This document shows, piece after piece, positions 1-8,180 of a stretch of DNA of 22,923 nt. Below the pieces are notes generated by a model. It ran no database searches and was not told the DNA's origin. It saw nothing but the letters and a program-made list of their open reading frames with translations. This DNA comes from Gammaproteobacteria bacterium (GTDB lineage Bacteria > Pseudomonadota > Gammaproteobacteria > S012-40): the NCBI GenBank assembly GCA_029864945.1, contig JAOTSL010000012.1, positions 1 to 22,923 on the forward strand, written 5' to 3'. The position numbers and the translations under genes are program-made. Position 1 is the first letter of the stretch. Every line of letters starts with the position of its first letter.

Positions 1-640
1 AAAATTCACTATGACTTAACTTTCGACCAGAGCTTATTTCACCATCTTCCTTGTAACAAAATATAAGATCAATATCAGAAGAATAATTTAACTCAAATGC
101 GCCCAGCTTACCCATTGCCAGCACAACTAAATGGATTGGATCGCCCTCACTATCAACCGGCTCACCAAACTCAACTACGGCCTTCGCCATTACCTTTTCC
201 AGTGCCACATTTATGCAGGCATCAGCCAGGTAAGACAACTCTGCCAAAATAATCTTTACATCAGTACGCCTAACCATGTCCCGCCAGGCAAGTCGTAACA
301 TCTGCTGATTACGAAACTGCCGAAACAACCGGCTTAACTCCGCGTCATCAACTACATCCTGACATAGATAGGTTAGCTCTTCGTAATATCGATCGTACGA
401 ATAAACTACCGATAGCACGTCGCTGACTAACATCTGCTCCACATATTCAGGATGGCGCATACAGACTTGAAAGCAAAATTCACTGACCCTGAATAGCCTT
501 TTTAACTCTTCAGAAGATGCCGGACTAAATGCTAGCTCCTTAAACGCTGACTGAGATTGTAATTCGCTCAGTTTACACGCAATTTGAGCGTCAAAAGCCG
601 GGCTGAAAAGCAAATCCACGGATTGATGCGTATCACTCAT
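1..640 (-). CDS. glnE: Glutamine synthetase adenylyltransferase/deadenylylase, N-terminal part (cut by window edge)
   Basis: The bifunctional enzyme GlnE adds or removes AMP on glutamine synthetase in response to PII signalling, so it tunes nitrogen assimilation in the cytoplasm. Reading back from an ATG at 640, 213 codons are open to the window edge. This is roughly the first fifth of a protein that normally exceeds 900 residues. The N-terminal nucleotidyltransferase motif is present: AMGKLGAFELNYSSDIDLIF begins near residue 175, and D189-x-D191 is the metal-binding Asp pair of the adenylyltransferase fold. Helical sequence before it (residues 1-170) matches the usual GlnE lead-in. No convincing Shine-Dalgarno is visible; an AAGG lies almost against the ATG. 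The gene is divergent from pilU, with about 170 bp between the starts. The truncation is only the window boundary. Confidence 0.93.
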   Translation of the reverse strand, partial: MSDTHQSVDLLFSPAFDAQIACKLSELQSQSAFKELAFSPASSEELKRLFRVSEFCFQVCMRHPEYVEQMLVSDVLSVVYSYDRYYEELTYLCQDVVDDAELSRLFRQFRNQQMLRLAWRDMVRRTDVKIILAELSYLADACINVALEKVMAKAVVEFGEPVDSEGDPIHLVVLAMGKLGAFELNYSSDIDLIFCYKEDGEISSGRKLSHSEF

Positions 641-809
641 GCCTTATTCTTACAGTAATAATAATTATGTCTTTCAATTGCTTAACCTACTAATTGCTTC
701 AATGAGCATTCTAATTAAATTTGGACAATGTGTTAAGAAATACAATACGCCTGTCGATAAAGAGAGTAACCAATATTCACGCATAACAACAGCAACTACC
801 CAGGATCTT

Positions 810-2183
810 ATGGACTTTTCAACATTACTCAAGCAAATGGTTAAGCACGAGGCATCGGATCTATATCTGACAACAGGCGCTCCTCCCAGTGCAAAAATAT
901 TTGGCAAGCTTAAAACCTTTAGTCAGGATAAATTTGCCCCAAATGAAGTAAAAGAGATTGCATATGCCTTAATGTCCCAAGAACAAATTGCAGAGTTTGA
1001 AATCAAGCCTGAAATGAATCTTGCTGTATCTGAAACGAAAGTGGGGCGATTTCGTGTCAACATTTTTAAGCAGCGCAATCAGATTGCAATGGTTGTTCGT
1101 CACATTCAGTTTGATATACCGTCCGTAGAAACTCTCAATTTACCTGATATTTTAAAAACGGTTATTATGGAAAAACGCGGGCTGGTTCTCATCGTCGGAG
1201 GAACAGGCTCAGGAAAATCTACTTCACTAGCGTCTCTCATTGATTACCGCAATAGTAATTCATCCGGGCACATTATTACTATTGAAGACCCAATCGAGTT
1301 TATACATCAGCATAAGAAATGTATCGTCAATCAACGCGAAGTGGGCATAGATACCGATAGTTACGAAGATGCCCTGAAAAACACACTACGACAGGCACCT
1401 GATGTAATTCTCATTGGCGAAATTCGTGATAGAGAAACGATGGAACATGCGCTGGCATTTGCAGAAACAGGTCACTTGGCTCTCTCAACTTTGCATGCCA
1501 ATAATGCTAACCAGGCCTTCGATCGTATCGTTAATTTTTTCCCTGAAGACAGACACAAACAGATCTTAATGGATTTATCACTCAATACAGTGGCAATCGT
1601 TTCACAACGACTTATCGCTGGAATAAATGGTAAGCGTGTCGCCGCAATCGAAGTTTTACTCGCCTCCCCGCTGATTAAAGATTTAATATTAAAAGGTGAA
1701 TTTGGTCAGCTAAAAGATGTAATGGATAAATCGACAAATACAGGCATGCAAACATTTGATCAGGCATTACTTAAATTACATGACGATGGCGAAATCACAA
1801 CTGACGAAGCAATTAAAAATGCAGACTCACAAAATAATGTACGACTAAAAATCAGCCTTACAAGTGACGCTTCGTCAATTAGTTCATTTTCTTCTGAGTC
1901 ACTTGAACGAGACGTCAGCATTGAAGAACTTGCTAACAGCCGGCCGGTTGCGGGATTAATTAAAAAGGGGGAATTTCAAAAAATCAGGGCTATTGCAGAA
2001 CAAGCTTTAACAGAGTCCAGCAATGGTTTTGATGACTTAATGGTAGAACTCTTCAAACTCAAAAAAATCACTTTAAACGATGTTATGCAAAATACAGAAA
2101 ATAGCGAACGCGTAAAACAAAAACTCGCCAGATTAGAAAACAGCCTTCAACGAACCTCTTTATCACTTAAGCCAAAGGAATAG
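810..2183 (+). CDS. pilU: PilU-type type IV pilus retraction ATPase with duplicated C-terminal module
   Basis: This is a hexameric cytoplasmic ATPase of the PilT/PilU class, which powers or assists type IVa pilus retraction (twitching, DNA uptake). Visible motifs are Walker A GGTGSGKST (K136), the Asp-box stretch around ITIEDPIEF, the Walker B region PDVILIGEIRD, and the His-box segment GHLALSTLHANNANQAFDRI. The phrase NFFPEDRHKQILMDLSLN points to PilU rather than PilT. I chose the start at 810 (MDFSTLLKQMV...) because it matches the family N-terminus and follows an AGGA. The frame is open back to 639, but those 57 residues do not resemble PilU. The protein is 457 residues, about 75 longer than usual PilU. 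The excess is a Ser-rich linker (about 349-376) and a second copy of the C-terminal module. The gene end overlaps the convergent methyltransferase by 17 bp. Confidence 0.9.
   Translation: MDFSTLLKQMVKHEASDLYLTTGAPPSAKIFGKLKTFSQDKFAPNEVKEIAYALMSQEQIAEFEIKPEMNLAVSETKVGRFRVNIFKQRNQIAMVVRHIQFDIPSVETLNLPDILKTVIMEKRGLVLIVGGTGSGKSTSLASLIDYRNSNSSGHIITIEDPIEFIHQHKKCIVNQREVGIDTDSYEDALKNTLRQAPDVILIGEIRDRETMEHALAFAETGHLALSTLHANNANQAFDRIVNFFPEDRHKQILMDLSLNTVAIVSQRLIAGINGKRVAAIEVLLASPLIKDLILKGEFGQLKDVMDKSTNTGMQTFDQALLKLHDDGEITTDEAIKNADSQNNVRLKISLTSDASSISSFSSESLERDVSIEELANSRPVAGLIKKGEFQKIRAIAEQALTESSNGFDDLMVELFKLKKITLNDVMQNTENSERVKQKLARLENSLQRTSLSLKPKE
1665..1853 (+). repeat. Protein-level repeat, copy 1 (PilU C-terminal module, residues 286-348)
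   Basis: Sixty-three residues starting SPLIKDLILKGEF contain the usual PilT/PilU C-terminal features: KGEF, then F-D, then G-x-I-T and N-A-D-S. Copy 2 aligns to it without gaps 91 residues downstream. The similarity is seen in protein only; the DNA has diverged. Confidence 0.7.
1938..2126 (+). repeat. Protein-level repeat, copy 2 (residues 377-439 of the PilU-like protein)
   Basis: This copy starts SRPVAGLIKKGEF and keeps L-I-x-K-G-E-F, F-D, L, I-T, N and V-x-x-K at the same spacing as copy 1. About a quarter of the 63 positions are identical and many others are conservative. It looks like an old internal duplication of the C-terminal module rather than a recent copy. Confidence 0.65.
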
Positions 2184-2760
2184 GCTTTTGAGCAACAAGT
2201 AGTGCCTCATTTCTAAAGCCAACGTTAATATCACCTAACAAACTTTCTTCACGATACACAATAACTTTAAGACCTGAAAAGAGAGACAAAAGCTCATTTT
2301 CAGCAAGACGAAAATCCGGGTTCGAAGGGCCGGTATAAGCAGAAGTAACCTCACGCGTAAACGTTTGATAGTATAATAAACCGCCAGGCTTCAACGCATC
2401 AACTAATAGATTAGCCAAAGATCGCTCCAAATAATGAGCCACCGATATTAAATCATAAGATCCACTTGCAGGCGGCGAATGATTAATATCACGTGCCTGA
2501 GCAGAAATATCCAACTCATTTTCCACCGCGTATTGCGACAATTTTGCTATAACGGTATCCGAGATATCCCAAGCATCAACCGACAGTCCTTTTGACGCAA
2601 GAAAAATAGCATCTCCGCCAGTTCCACAGGCTAAATCCAGCGCTCGTCCGTTAGCAGGTAACAAATGCGAGTTTTCAAATAAGCCTTTCGACACATTTTG
2701 ATTTTTTATATCCGCGTTGGTATAAATTGAATTCCACTTGTTTTTCGCTTTTTCATCCAT
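2167..2760 (-). CDS. Class I SAM-dependent methyltransferase, substrate unknown
   Basis: The 197-residue cytoplasmic protein has a Rossmann-like methyltransferase fold. Motif I is LDLACGTGGDA (residues 41-51), followed by an acidic residue at the end of strand 2 (VDAWDIS, D65), a motif II-like SYDLISVAHYL and LKPGGLLYYQTF. The C-terminal half (FRLAENELLSLFSGLKVIVYRE) is typical of small TehB-like or UbiE-like enzymes, but the substrate cannot be inferred. The start ATG at 2760 is followed by a Lys-rich N-terminus. The gene lies downstream of trkH in the same direction, separated by the palindromic element at 2786-2933, so it may be read from the trk operon or from a promoter near that element. 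Its 3' end overlaps pilU, leaving no room for a separate terminator. I give no gene symbol because a tellurite-resistance role is not shown. Confidence 0.85.
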   Translation of the reverse strand: MDEKAKNKWNSIYTNADIKNQNVSKGLFENSHLLPANGRALDLACGTGGDAIFLASKGLSVDAWDISDTVIAKLSQYAVENELDISAQARDINHSPPASGSYDLISVAHYLERSLANLLVDALKPGGLLYYQTFTREVTSAYTGPSNPDFRLAENELLSLFSGLKVIVYREESLLGDINVGFRNEALLVAQKPIPLA

Positions 2761-2785
2761 ATTCTTTCTTCAATTTTGTTTAATG

Positions 2786-2933
2786 CCAAAATGGCTTTAG
2801 GGTGCTTAGATTTTGTTTCAGGTTAAACGGAATTTTGCGTGAAATGAGGGAGCATATAAATATATGTGACCGATTTGAGCGTGAAATTCCATTTAACCTG
2901 GGACAAAAGATAAATACCCTAAAGTCATTTTCG
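2786..2933. repeat. ERIC-like long imperfect inverted repeat
   Basis: Arms of 54 bp (2786-2839 and 2880-2933) match at 43 positions when one is reverse-complemented. Both contain CTTTAGGG, TTTTGT, CAGGTTAAA and GGAATTT. The centre, 2839-2881, reads GTGAA, then GGAGC, a short AT palindrome, GTGAC and TGAGCG, at nearly the same spacing as the core of enterobacterial ERIC elements defined by the ERIC1R and ERIC2 primers. The outer right arm includes the trkH stop codon (2925-2927). In the transcript from trkH toward the methyltransferase it would fold into a long hairpin, which could affect mRNA stability or read-through. The palindrome is plain in the sequence; membership of the ERIC family is my inference from remembered primer sequences. 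Confidence 0.75.
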
Positions 2934-4373
2934 CCAGAAGGCTGGGGTTAGGAGTACCAGCACCGTGAAAATCTCAAGCCGTCCCAATATCATCGCAAAA
3001 CACAAAACCCATTTCGCTGCATCATTTATGTCACCGTAATATGACCCAACATCTCCAAGACCAGGGCCGAGGTTATTCATACATGCTGCAACAGCTGAAA
3101 ATGACGTCACTAAATCAAGTCCGGATGCTGCAAGCAACAGCGCCATCACAATAAAACTGCCGACATACAATGAGAAAAAACCCCAGACCGCATCAATCAC
3201 ACGATCTTCAAGGACTTTGCCTCCTATTTTTATCGGCACCTGAGCACTTGGGTGAATTAAACGAAGAACTTCACGCATCCCCTGCTTAAAAAGGAGAAGC
3301 ACTCGAATCACTTTCATACCGCCGCCGGTTGATCCTGCACAGCCACCAATAAAGCTGGCCAGCAATAGTAATGCAGGTAGAAAACCCGGCCAGGTATGAT
3401 ACTCGGCGGTTGTAAAACCTGTCGTTGTACCAATTGAGACGGCTTGAAAAATACCGTTATGAATAGAATCCCAGCCATTAAAAGTACCGGTGATATATAA
3501 ATACATACAGGTAATGAGTGCAACAAAACCCAATACCTTTAAATAAGCAACAAACTCGGCATCAGCAAAATAATATTTTACCGTCACGTTGCGCCATGCG
3601 AGAAAATGTAACGAGAAGTTCACGCCCGCCAATAGCATAAAAACCACAGCGACCATTTCAATCACTGGACTCTGAAAATACCCTATACTCAAATCGTGTG
3701 TAGAAAAACCGCCAATAGCAACCGTGGAAAAACTATGACCGATAGCATCAAAGACACTCATCCCTGCAAACCAATACGCCAACGCACACGCGATAGTCAA
3801 GCCAAGATAAATATACCAAAGCGCTTTTGCCGTTTCTGCAATGCGAGGTGTTATTTTATTATCTTTAATTGGTCCAGGAGTTTCAGCACGATAAAGTTGC
3901 ATTCCACCAATACCCAGCATAGGCAGGATTGCGACAGCGAGTACGATGATACCCATACCACCCAGCCACTGAGATTGCTGCCGATAATACAAAATGGATT
4001 TTGGCAAAACGTCCAGCCCTGAGATAACGGTTGCTCCCGTCGTTGTCAGGCCGGAAATAGATTCGAAAACTGCGTCAGTAATTGTTAAGTGTGGAGACTC
4101 AGATAAAATAAGTGGCAACGATCCTGATAGACCCAAAACCAACCAATACATGGCAACGATAATAAACCCGTCACGTAAACGCATTTCTTTTCGAAAATGA
4201 CGAACCGGAAACCACATCAACAAACCAAATGCTAACGTCATAAAAAAGGCGAGAATAAACGGCATCATCACGCCATCAGCATACCAGGCAGACACAGCTA
4301 CAGGCGGGAGCATACTTATGCTGATTATCATCAGCAAAATACCTAAAACACGTTGAATGGCTACTCGCTGCAT
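2925..4373 (-). CDS. trkH: Trk potassium uptake channel subunit TrkH
   Basis: TrkH is the inner-membrane K+-translocating subunit of the Trk system and works with cytoplasmic TrkA. The 482-residue product is strongly hydrophobic throughout. It carries the four pore-loop filter segments expected of the SKT superfamily: GLTTTGATV, TVAIGGFSTHD, IGTTTGFTT and MNNLGPGLGDVGSYY. The GGCAGSTGGGMKVIR segment, which includes the gating region, is intact. The length matches the E. coli protein. It starts 17 bp after the trkA stop, so the two are surely co-transcribed; no clear Shine-Dalgarno precedes it. The last codons (ending FWRK, stop 2925-2927) lie inside the right arm of the ERIC-like palindrome, so the C-terminus may have been reshaped by that element. 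Confidence 0.96.
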   Translation of the reverse strand: MQRVAIQRVLGILLMIISISMLPPVAVSAWYADGVMMPFILAFFMTLAFGLLMWFPVRHFRKEMRLRDGFIIVAMYWLVLGLSGSLPLILSESPHLTITDAVFESISGLTTTGATVISGLDVLPKSILYYRQQSQWLGGMGIIVLAVAILPMLGIGGMQLYRAETPGPIKDNKITPRIAETAKALWYIYLGLTIACALAYWFAGMSVFDAIGHSFSTVAIGGFSTHDLSIGYFQSPVIEMVAVVFMLLAGVNFSLHFLAWRNVTVKYYFADAEFVAYLKVLGFVALITCMYLYITGTFNGWDSIHNGIFQAVSIGTTTGFTTAEYHTWPGFLPALLLLASFIGGCAGSTGGGMKVIRVLLLFKQGMREVLRLIHPSAQVPIKIGGKVLEDRVIDAVWGFFSLYVGSFIVMALLLAASGLDLVTSFSAVAACMNNLGPGLGDVGSYYGDINDAAKWVLCFAMILGRLEIFTVLVLLTPAFWRK

Positions 4374-4390
4374 ATAATTAAAACCATAAC

Positions 4391-5764
4391 TTATAAAAAA
4401 GTAACGCCAACCTGAAACAGGCGCTCAACGTCTTTGATACGTTTTTTGTCGACAACAAATAAAATAACGTGGTCTTCCGCTTCGATACTCAAGTGACCAC
4501 GGGCAATAATCACTTCTCCATGACGAACAATTGCGCCAATTGTCGTCCCCGGCGGAAGCTTAATACTTTCGATGGAACGTCCAACAACTTTTGATGACTT
4601 ATAGTCTCCGTGTGCAATCGCTTCAATCGCTTCAGCCGCACCACGACGCAAAGAATGCACTGCGGCCACGTCACCACGTCGAACATGCGCCAGTAAACTA
4701 CCAATAGTTACCTGCTGTGGAGAAATCGCGATATCAATCAAATCACTTTGCACAAGATCAACATATTCCGGACGATTGATTATCGCCATCACTTTACGTG
4801 CGCCAAGTCGCTTGGCCAGCATCGATGACAATATATTTGCTTCATCATCGTTTGTCATCGCGCAATACACATCAGTGTCTTCTATGTTTTCTTCCAGTAA
4901 CAAGTTGGAATCAGCGCAATCACCATGTAATACAATTGTTTTTTCGAGCTCGGCCGCAATCTCTTTGGCGTGATCCATATTATGATCGATCAGCTTAACC
5001 TGATAATGATTCTCCAGTGCTTTGGCTAGACGTTTTCCTATGTTCCCACCGCCCGCAATCATCACACGTTTTACCGGTTTATCTAATTTGCGCAATTCAG
5101 ACATGACTGCACGAGTGTTTTTTCTGGCTGTGATAAAAAACACTTCATCGTCAACTTCTACGATGGTTTCACCTTCCGGTATTATCGGCATACCACGTCG
5201 AAAAATAGCAGCAACCCGCGTATCAATACCGGGCATGTGTTCTTTTAAAGTTTTTAACGCATTCCCGACTAACGGCCCACCATGAAATGCCCTAACTGCA
5301 ACAAGTCGAACTTTGCCATTGGCAAAATCCAGCACCTGTAGTGCTCCTGGGTATTCAATAATACGCTGTATATATTCTGTCACAACCTGCTCAGGGCTGA
5401 TCAAAACATCAATTGGTAACGCATCGTGAGAAAATAACTGAGGGTGAATGAGGTAGTCTTTTGCACGCACGCGCGCAATTTTAGTTGGCGTATGAAACAG
5501 GGTGTAAGCTACCTGACAGGCAACCATATTGGTTTCATCACTGTTGGTAACCGCCAGAATCATATCTGCATCTTCAATACCGGCGCGTCTTAAAACATTA
5601 GGATGTGAGCCATGCCCATATACGGTCTGCAGATCCAACTTATCCTGCAGCTCGCGAAGCCGATCCCGATCCATATCAACAATCGTGATATCATTTGCTT
5701 CACCAGCTAAGGTGGCGGCTACCGATGCACCGACTTGACCGGCACCTAGAATGACTATTTTCAT
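4391..5764 (-). CDS. trkA: Trk system regulatory NAD-binding subunit TrkA
   Basis: TrkA is the peripheral, nucleotide-binding ring that gates TrkH. The 457 residues hold two RCK units in tandem. The first begins MKIVILGAGQVGASVA with the GxGxxG dinucleotide-binding loop at about residues 7-12, and the acidic end of strand 2 is IVDMDRDRL. The second begins near residue 235 with VMIAGGGNIGKRLA. Each RCK_N is followed by an RCK_C domain, seen as GGPLVGNALKTL and VVGRSIESIKLPPGTTIGAI. The length equals that of E. coli TrkA. It lies 57 bp downstream of rsmB and 17 bp upstream of trkH on the same strand. The rsmB-trkA adjacency is conserved in gammaproteobacteria. Confidence 0.97.
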   Translation of the reverse strand: MKIVILGAGQVGASVAATLAGEANDITIVDMDRDRLRELQDKLDLQTVYGHGSHPNVLRRAGIEDADMILAVTNSDETNMVACQVAYTLFHTPTKIARVRAKDYLIHPQLFSHDALPIDVLISPEQVVTEYIQRIIEYPGALQVLDFANGKVRLVAVRAFHGGPLVGNALKTLKEHMPGIDTRVAAIFRRGMPIIPEGETIVEVDDEVFFITARKNTRAVMSELRKLDKPVKRVMIAGGGNIGKRLAKALENHYQVKLIDHNMDHAKEIAAELEKTIVLHGDCADSNLLLEENIEDTDVYCAMTNDDEANILSSMLAKRLGARKVMAIINRPEYVDLVQSDLIDIAISPQQVTIGSLLAHVRRGDVAAVHSLRRGAAEAIEAIAHGDYKSSKVVGRSIESIKLPPGTTIGAIVRHGEVIIARGHLSIEAEDHVILFVVDKKRIKDVERLFQVGVTFL

Positions 5765-5821
5765 ATTTAGGAATATATTCTATTCATAACAATTCAGATT
5801 TCATCTGACCTGTTACTTTTG

Positions 5822-7126
5822 TTATTGCGCAATCACTTTACTAATACACGCGTAATAAAATCCATCCATGCCATTTTCACCCGGTAAAATCTGTTTACCG
5901 GCAGAAACATTCGTGCCCCATTCCGACTTTATTTTAAGCTCAATCGCATCATCCTGTAAGCGTAAAAAATCGGTTATCTGATTTTCATTCTCATCTTTTA
6001 AAATCGAACACGTCGCATACAACAAAATGCCCCCGGGCTTTAAAGTCTGCCAGAGTACATCCAACAGTTTACGCTGATTTTCAACCAGCTGTGCAATATC
6101 TTCTTCATTTCGATGAATTTTAATATCCGGATTACGACGAATAACACCAATGGCAGAACAAGGTGCATCAAGTAAAATTCGGTCAAATAGCTCACCATTC
6201 CACCATGCCTCCGTATCAAAGGCATCTGCCGCACAGGTTTTAGCTTTGAGACTTAAGCGCGTAAGCGTTTCATCAACACGTTTCAAACGATCTTCGCTAA
6301 CATCCAGAGCCAGTACATCGATACCTGGCTCGGTCTCCAGCATGTGCGCTGTTTTACCGCCGGGCGCAGAACAAGCATCAAGCACTGTCAAACCTGCTTC
6401 CAAATCCAGCAGACCTGCTGCCAGTTGAGCCGCTTGATCCTGCACAGAAACTTCACCTTGTTTAAAACCAGGCAACTGAAGCACGTCGCAGGCTTTTTCT
6501 AACCTGATGGCTTCGCTGGAAAATGGCAAGCATTGCCCAGCCATTCCTTTATCTTCCAGCCGTACGAGATAGTCAGCAGCAGACCGCTTTTGTCTATTAA
6601 CCCGTAATATCATTGGTGAATGCTGAAGGTTTTGTTCAAAAATCGACTCGTAATTATCAGGCCAGTCCGTTTTAATTTTGTTTACCAGCCATGCGGGATG
6701 TGAAAATTTCGCCTCTTCCTCTGTCTCTATTGCTTCAATCAATGTTTCTTTATCACGAAGACTCTGCCGTAAAACGCCATTAAGGAAGCCTTTGGCCCAG
6801 CTTTTTTTCAGCTTTTGAGTCAATTTGACGGTTTCACTCACCGCCGCATGATCAGGCACACGCATATAAAATATTTGATAAAGACCTACCAGCATCAAAC
6901 AATAAACATCACTGTCTTTTTCTCGTAGTGGCTTTGTTAATAATTTACTGAGTAAAAAATCAAGTCTTTCGTATAAACGCAATACGCCGGATACAAGCTC
7001 CCTAGCCATCGCCCTGTCTTTGGAGTCATCAATATGTTGAGTAAATTGTGCTACACAGGCATTCAAAGACTTGCCCTGAAAAATAACCTGCATGAGGATT
7101 CTGGTTGCGAGTAGGCGCGGGTTCAT
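5822..7126 (-). CDS. rsmB: 16S rRNA (cytosine-967-C5)-methyltransferase RsmB
   Basis: RsmB (Sun/Fmu) methylates C967 of 16S rRNA with SAM. The 434-residue protein has an N-terminal NusB-like helical RNA-binding domain (about residues 1-140, including the family phrase VSETVKLTQKL) and a C-terminal methyltransferase domain. Motif I is VLDACSAPGGKT near residue 246, motif IV LLDAPCSAIGVIRRNPDIK near residue 320, and the nucleophile segment LYATCSILKDENE near residue 371. Both conserved cysteines (in APCS and TCS) are present, so it should be active. The start MNPRLLATRIL fits the family. It begins 22 bp after fmt in the same direction, within the def-fmt-rsmB-trkA-trkH run. Confidence 0.96.
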   Translation of the reverse strand: MNPRLLATRILMQVIFQGKSLNACVAQFTQHIDDSKDRAMARELVSGVLRLYERLDFLLSKLLTKPLREKDSDVYCLMLVGLYQIFYMRVPDHAAVSETVKLTQKLKKSWAKGFLNGVLRQSLRDKETLIEAIETEEEAKFSHPAWLVNKIKTDWPDNYESIFEQNLQHSPMILRVNRQKRSAADYLVRLEDKGMAGQCLPFSSEAIRLEKACDVLQLPGFKQGEVSVQDQAAQLAAGLLDLEAGLTVLDACSAPGGKTAHMLETEPGIDVLALDVSEDRLKRVDETLTRLSLKAKTCAADAFDTEAWWNGELFDRILLDAPCSAIGVIRRNPDIKIHRNEEDIAQLVENQRKLLDVLWQTLKPGGILLYATCSILKDENENQITDFLRLQDDAIELKIKSEWGTNVSAGKQILPGENGMDGFYYACISKVIAQ

Positions 7127-7148
7127 AAAATGAGTTCTTTAATTTGAA

Positions 7149-8135
7149 TTACGATTTAGAAGTGCTGCTAAGTTGTTTTCCAACAACATCGTGAGCATTA
7201 ATAAAACTGGCGGCATCCATCGGCTTTTTCCCTGGTAACTGCACACTTAGCAAGCGCACAAGACCTTTGCCGGTAGAAACGTCTATGCCTTTTTTGCTGG
7301 CGGCAACAATTTCACCCGGCACTTTGCTCGAGGGCACTTTGCTCGAGGAAACTTCACTAGACTGACTTTCAAGCGAAGACATCCAGACTCGAAGTATTTT
7401 TCCATCAAACAATGTTTGCGAAACCGGCCAGGGATTAAATGCACGAATTTGACGATCAATCTGTACGGCACTCTGCTGCCAGTCTATTTCAGACTCAGTT
7501 TTTGCCAGTTTATGCGCGTAAACGGCTAATTCGTCATTTTGCTTTACGGGCCTTGAAACATTAGCTGCAATATTGTCCAGCTCTTCCAACAAAGCTTCAC
7601 CGCCAAGGCTGGCTAAACGGTCGTGCAATGTTGCGGATGTATCACTTGGAGATATTTCACATTCCTTTATGACCAACATATCACCCGTATCCAGTCCCAC
7701 ATCCATTTGCATAATGGTGATTCCGGTTTTTTTATCACCGGCAAGAATGGCACGATGAATAGGTGCAGCACCTCGCCAGCGAGGCAATAATGAACCATGA
7801 ATATTAATGCAACCCAACTTTGGCGAATCCAAAACGGCTTTCGGTAATAACAAACCGTAAGCAACGACTACCATTAAATCAGCATCCAGAGACTTTAACT
7901 CGGCTTGAGCTTCTTCGGTCTTTAACGAGATGGGCTGATAAACCGGAATATTCGCCTCTAACGCCACCTGCTTAACCGCACCTGGAGTCAGTTTTCTACC
8001 TCTTCCGGCCGGCCTATCCGGTTGGGTATAAACTGCAATCACTTCAAAATCAGGCCGATCAAGTTCAATTTTGCTCAACAGTGCATTAAGGGCAACCGCT
8101 GCAAACTCTGGCGTACCGGCAAATATAATTTTCAT
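7149..8135 (-). CDS. fmt: Methionyl-tRNA formyltransferase
   Basis: Fmt transfers the formyl group from 10-formyl-tetrahydrofolate to initiator Met-tRNA; its partner Def, encoded immediately upstream, removes it from finished proteins. The 328-residue protein begins MKIIFAGTPEFAA. It carries the catalytic Asn-His region CINIHGSLLPRWRGAAPIHRA and the Asp-containing TGITIMQMDVGLDTGDM. The C-terminal tRNA-binding domain follows (ALNPWP-like RAFNPWPVSQT, then GKGLVRLLSVQLPGKKPMDA). The linker of the C-terminal domain holds a Ser-rich insert, SSEVSSSKVPSSKVP, produced in part by a perfect 15-bp tandem duplication. It lies 45 bp after def and 22 bp before rsmB. Confidence 0.97.
   Translation of the reverse strand: MKIIFAGTPEFAAVALNALLSKIELDRPDFEVIAVYTQPDRPAGRGRKLTPGAVKQVALEANIPVYQPISLKTEEAQAELKSLDADLMVVVAYGLLLPKAVLDSPKLGCINIHGSLLPRWRGAAPIHRAILAGDKKTGITIMQMDVGLDTGDMLVIKECEISPSDTSATLHDRLASLGGEALLEELDNIAANVSRPVKQNDELAVYAHKLAKTESEIDWQQSAVQIDRQIRAFNPWPVSQTLFDGKILRVWMSSLESQSSEVSSSKVPSSKVPGEIVAASKKGIDVSTGKGLVRLLSVQLPGKKPMDAASFINAHDVVGKQLSSTSKS
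7318..7347. repeat. Perfect 15-bp tandem duplication inside fmt
   Basis: GGCACTTTGCTCGAG occurs twice head to tail (7318-7332 and 7333-7347), and a degenerate third unit follows. On the coding strand it gives SSKVP-SSKVP. The unit length is a multiple of three, so the reading frame is kept. It sits in the surface linker of the C-terminal domain, where length change is likely tolerated, and could vary by slippage between strains. Confidence 0.9.
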
Positions 8136-8180
8136 ATTTCAAATATTCTGAATGATATGGAAGTCGTGAGAGATCTCATC

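Noticed and set aside
639..809. N-terminal extension of the PilU frame by 57 codons from an ATG at 639
   Set aside because: The extra residues do not resemble any PilU, the family N-terminus begins at 810 with an AGGA before it, and the longer form would overlap the glnE start codon.
2167..2760. Tellurite-resistance TehB identity for the methyltransferase
   Set aside because: Only the general class I fold motifs are visible; nothing in sequence or context fixes the substrate.
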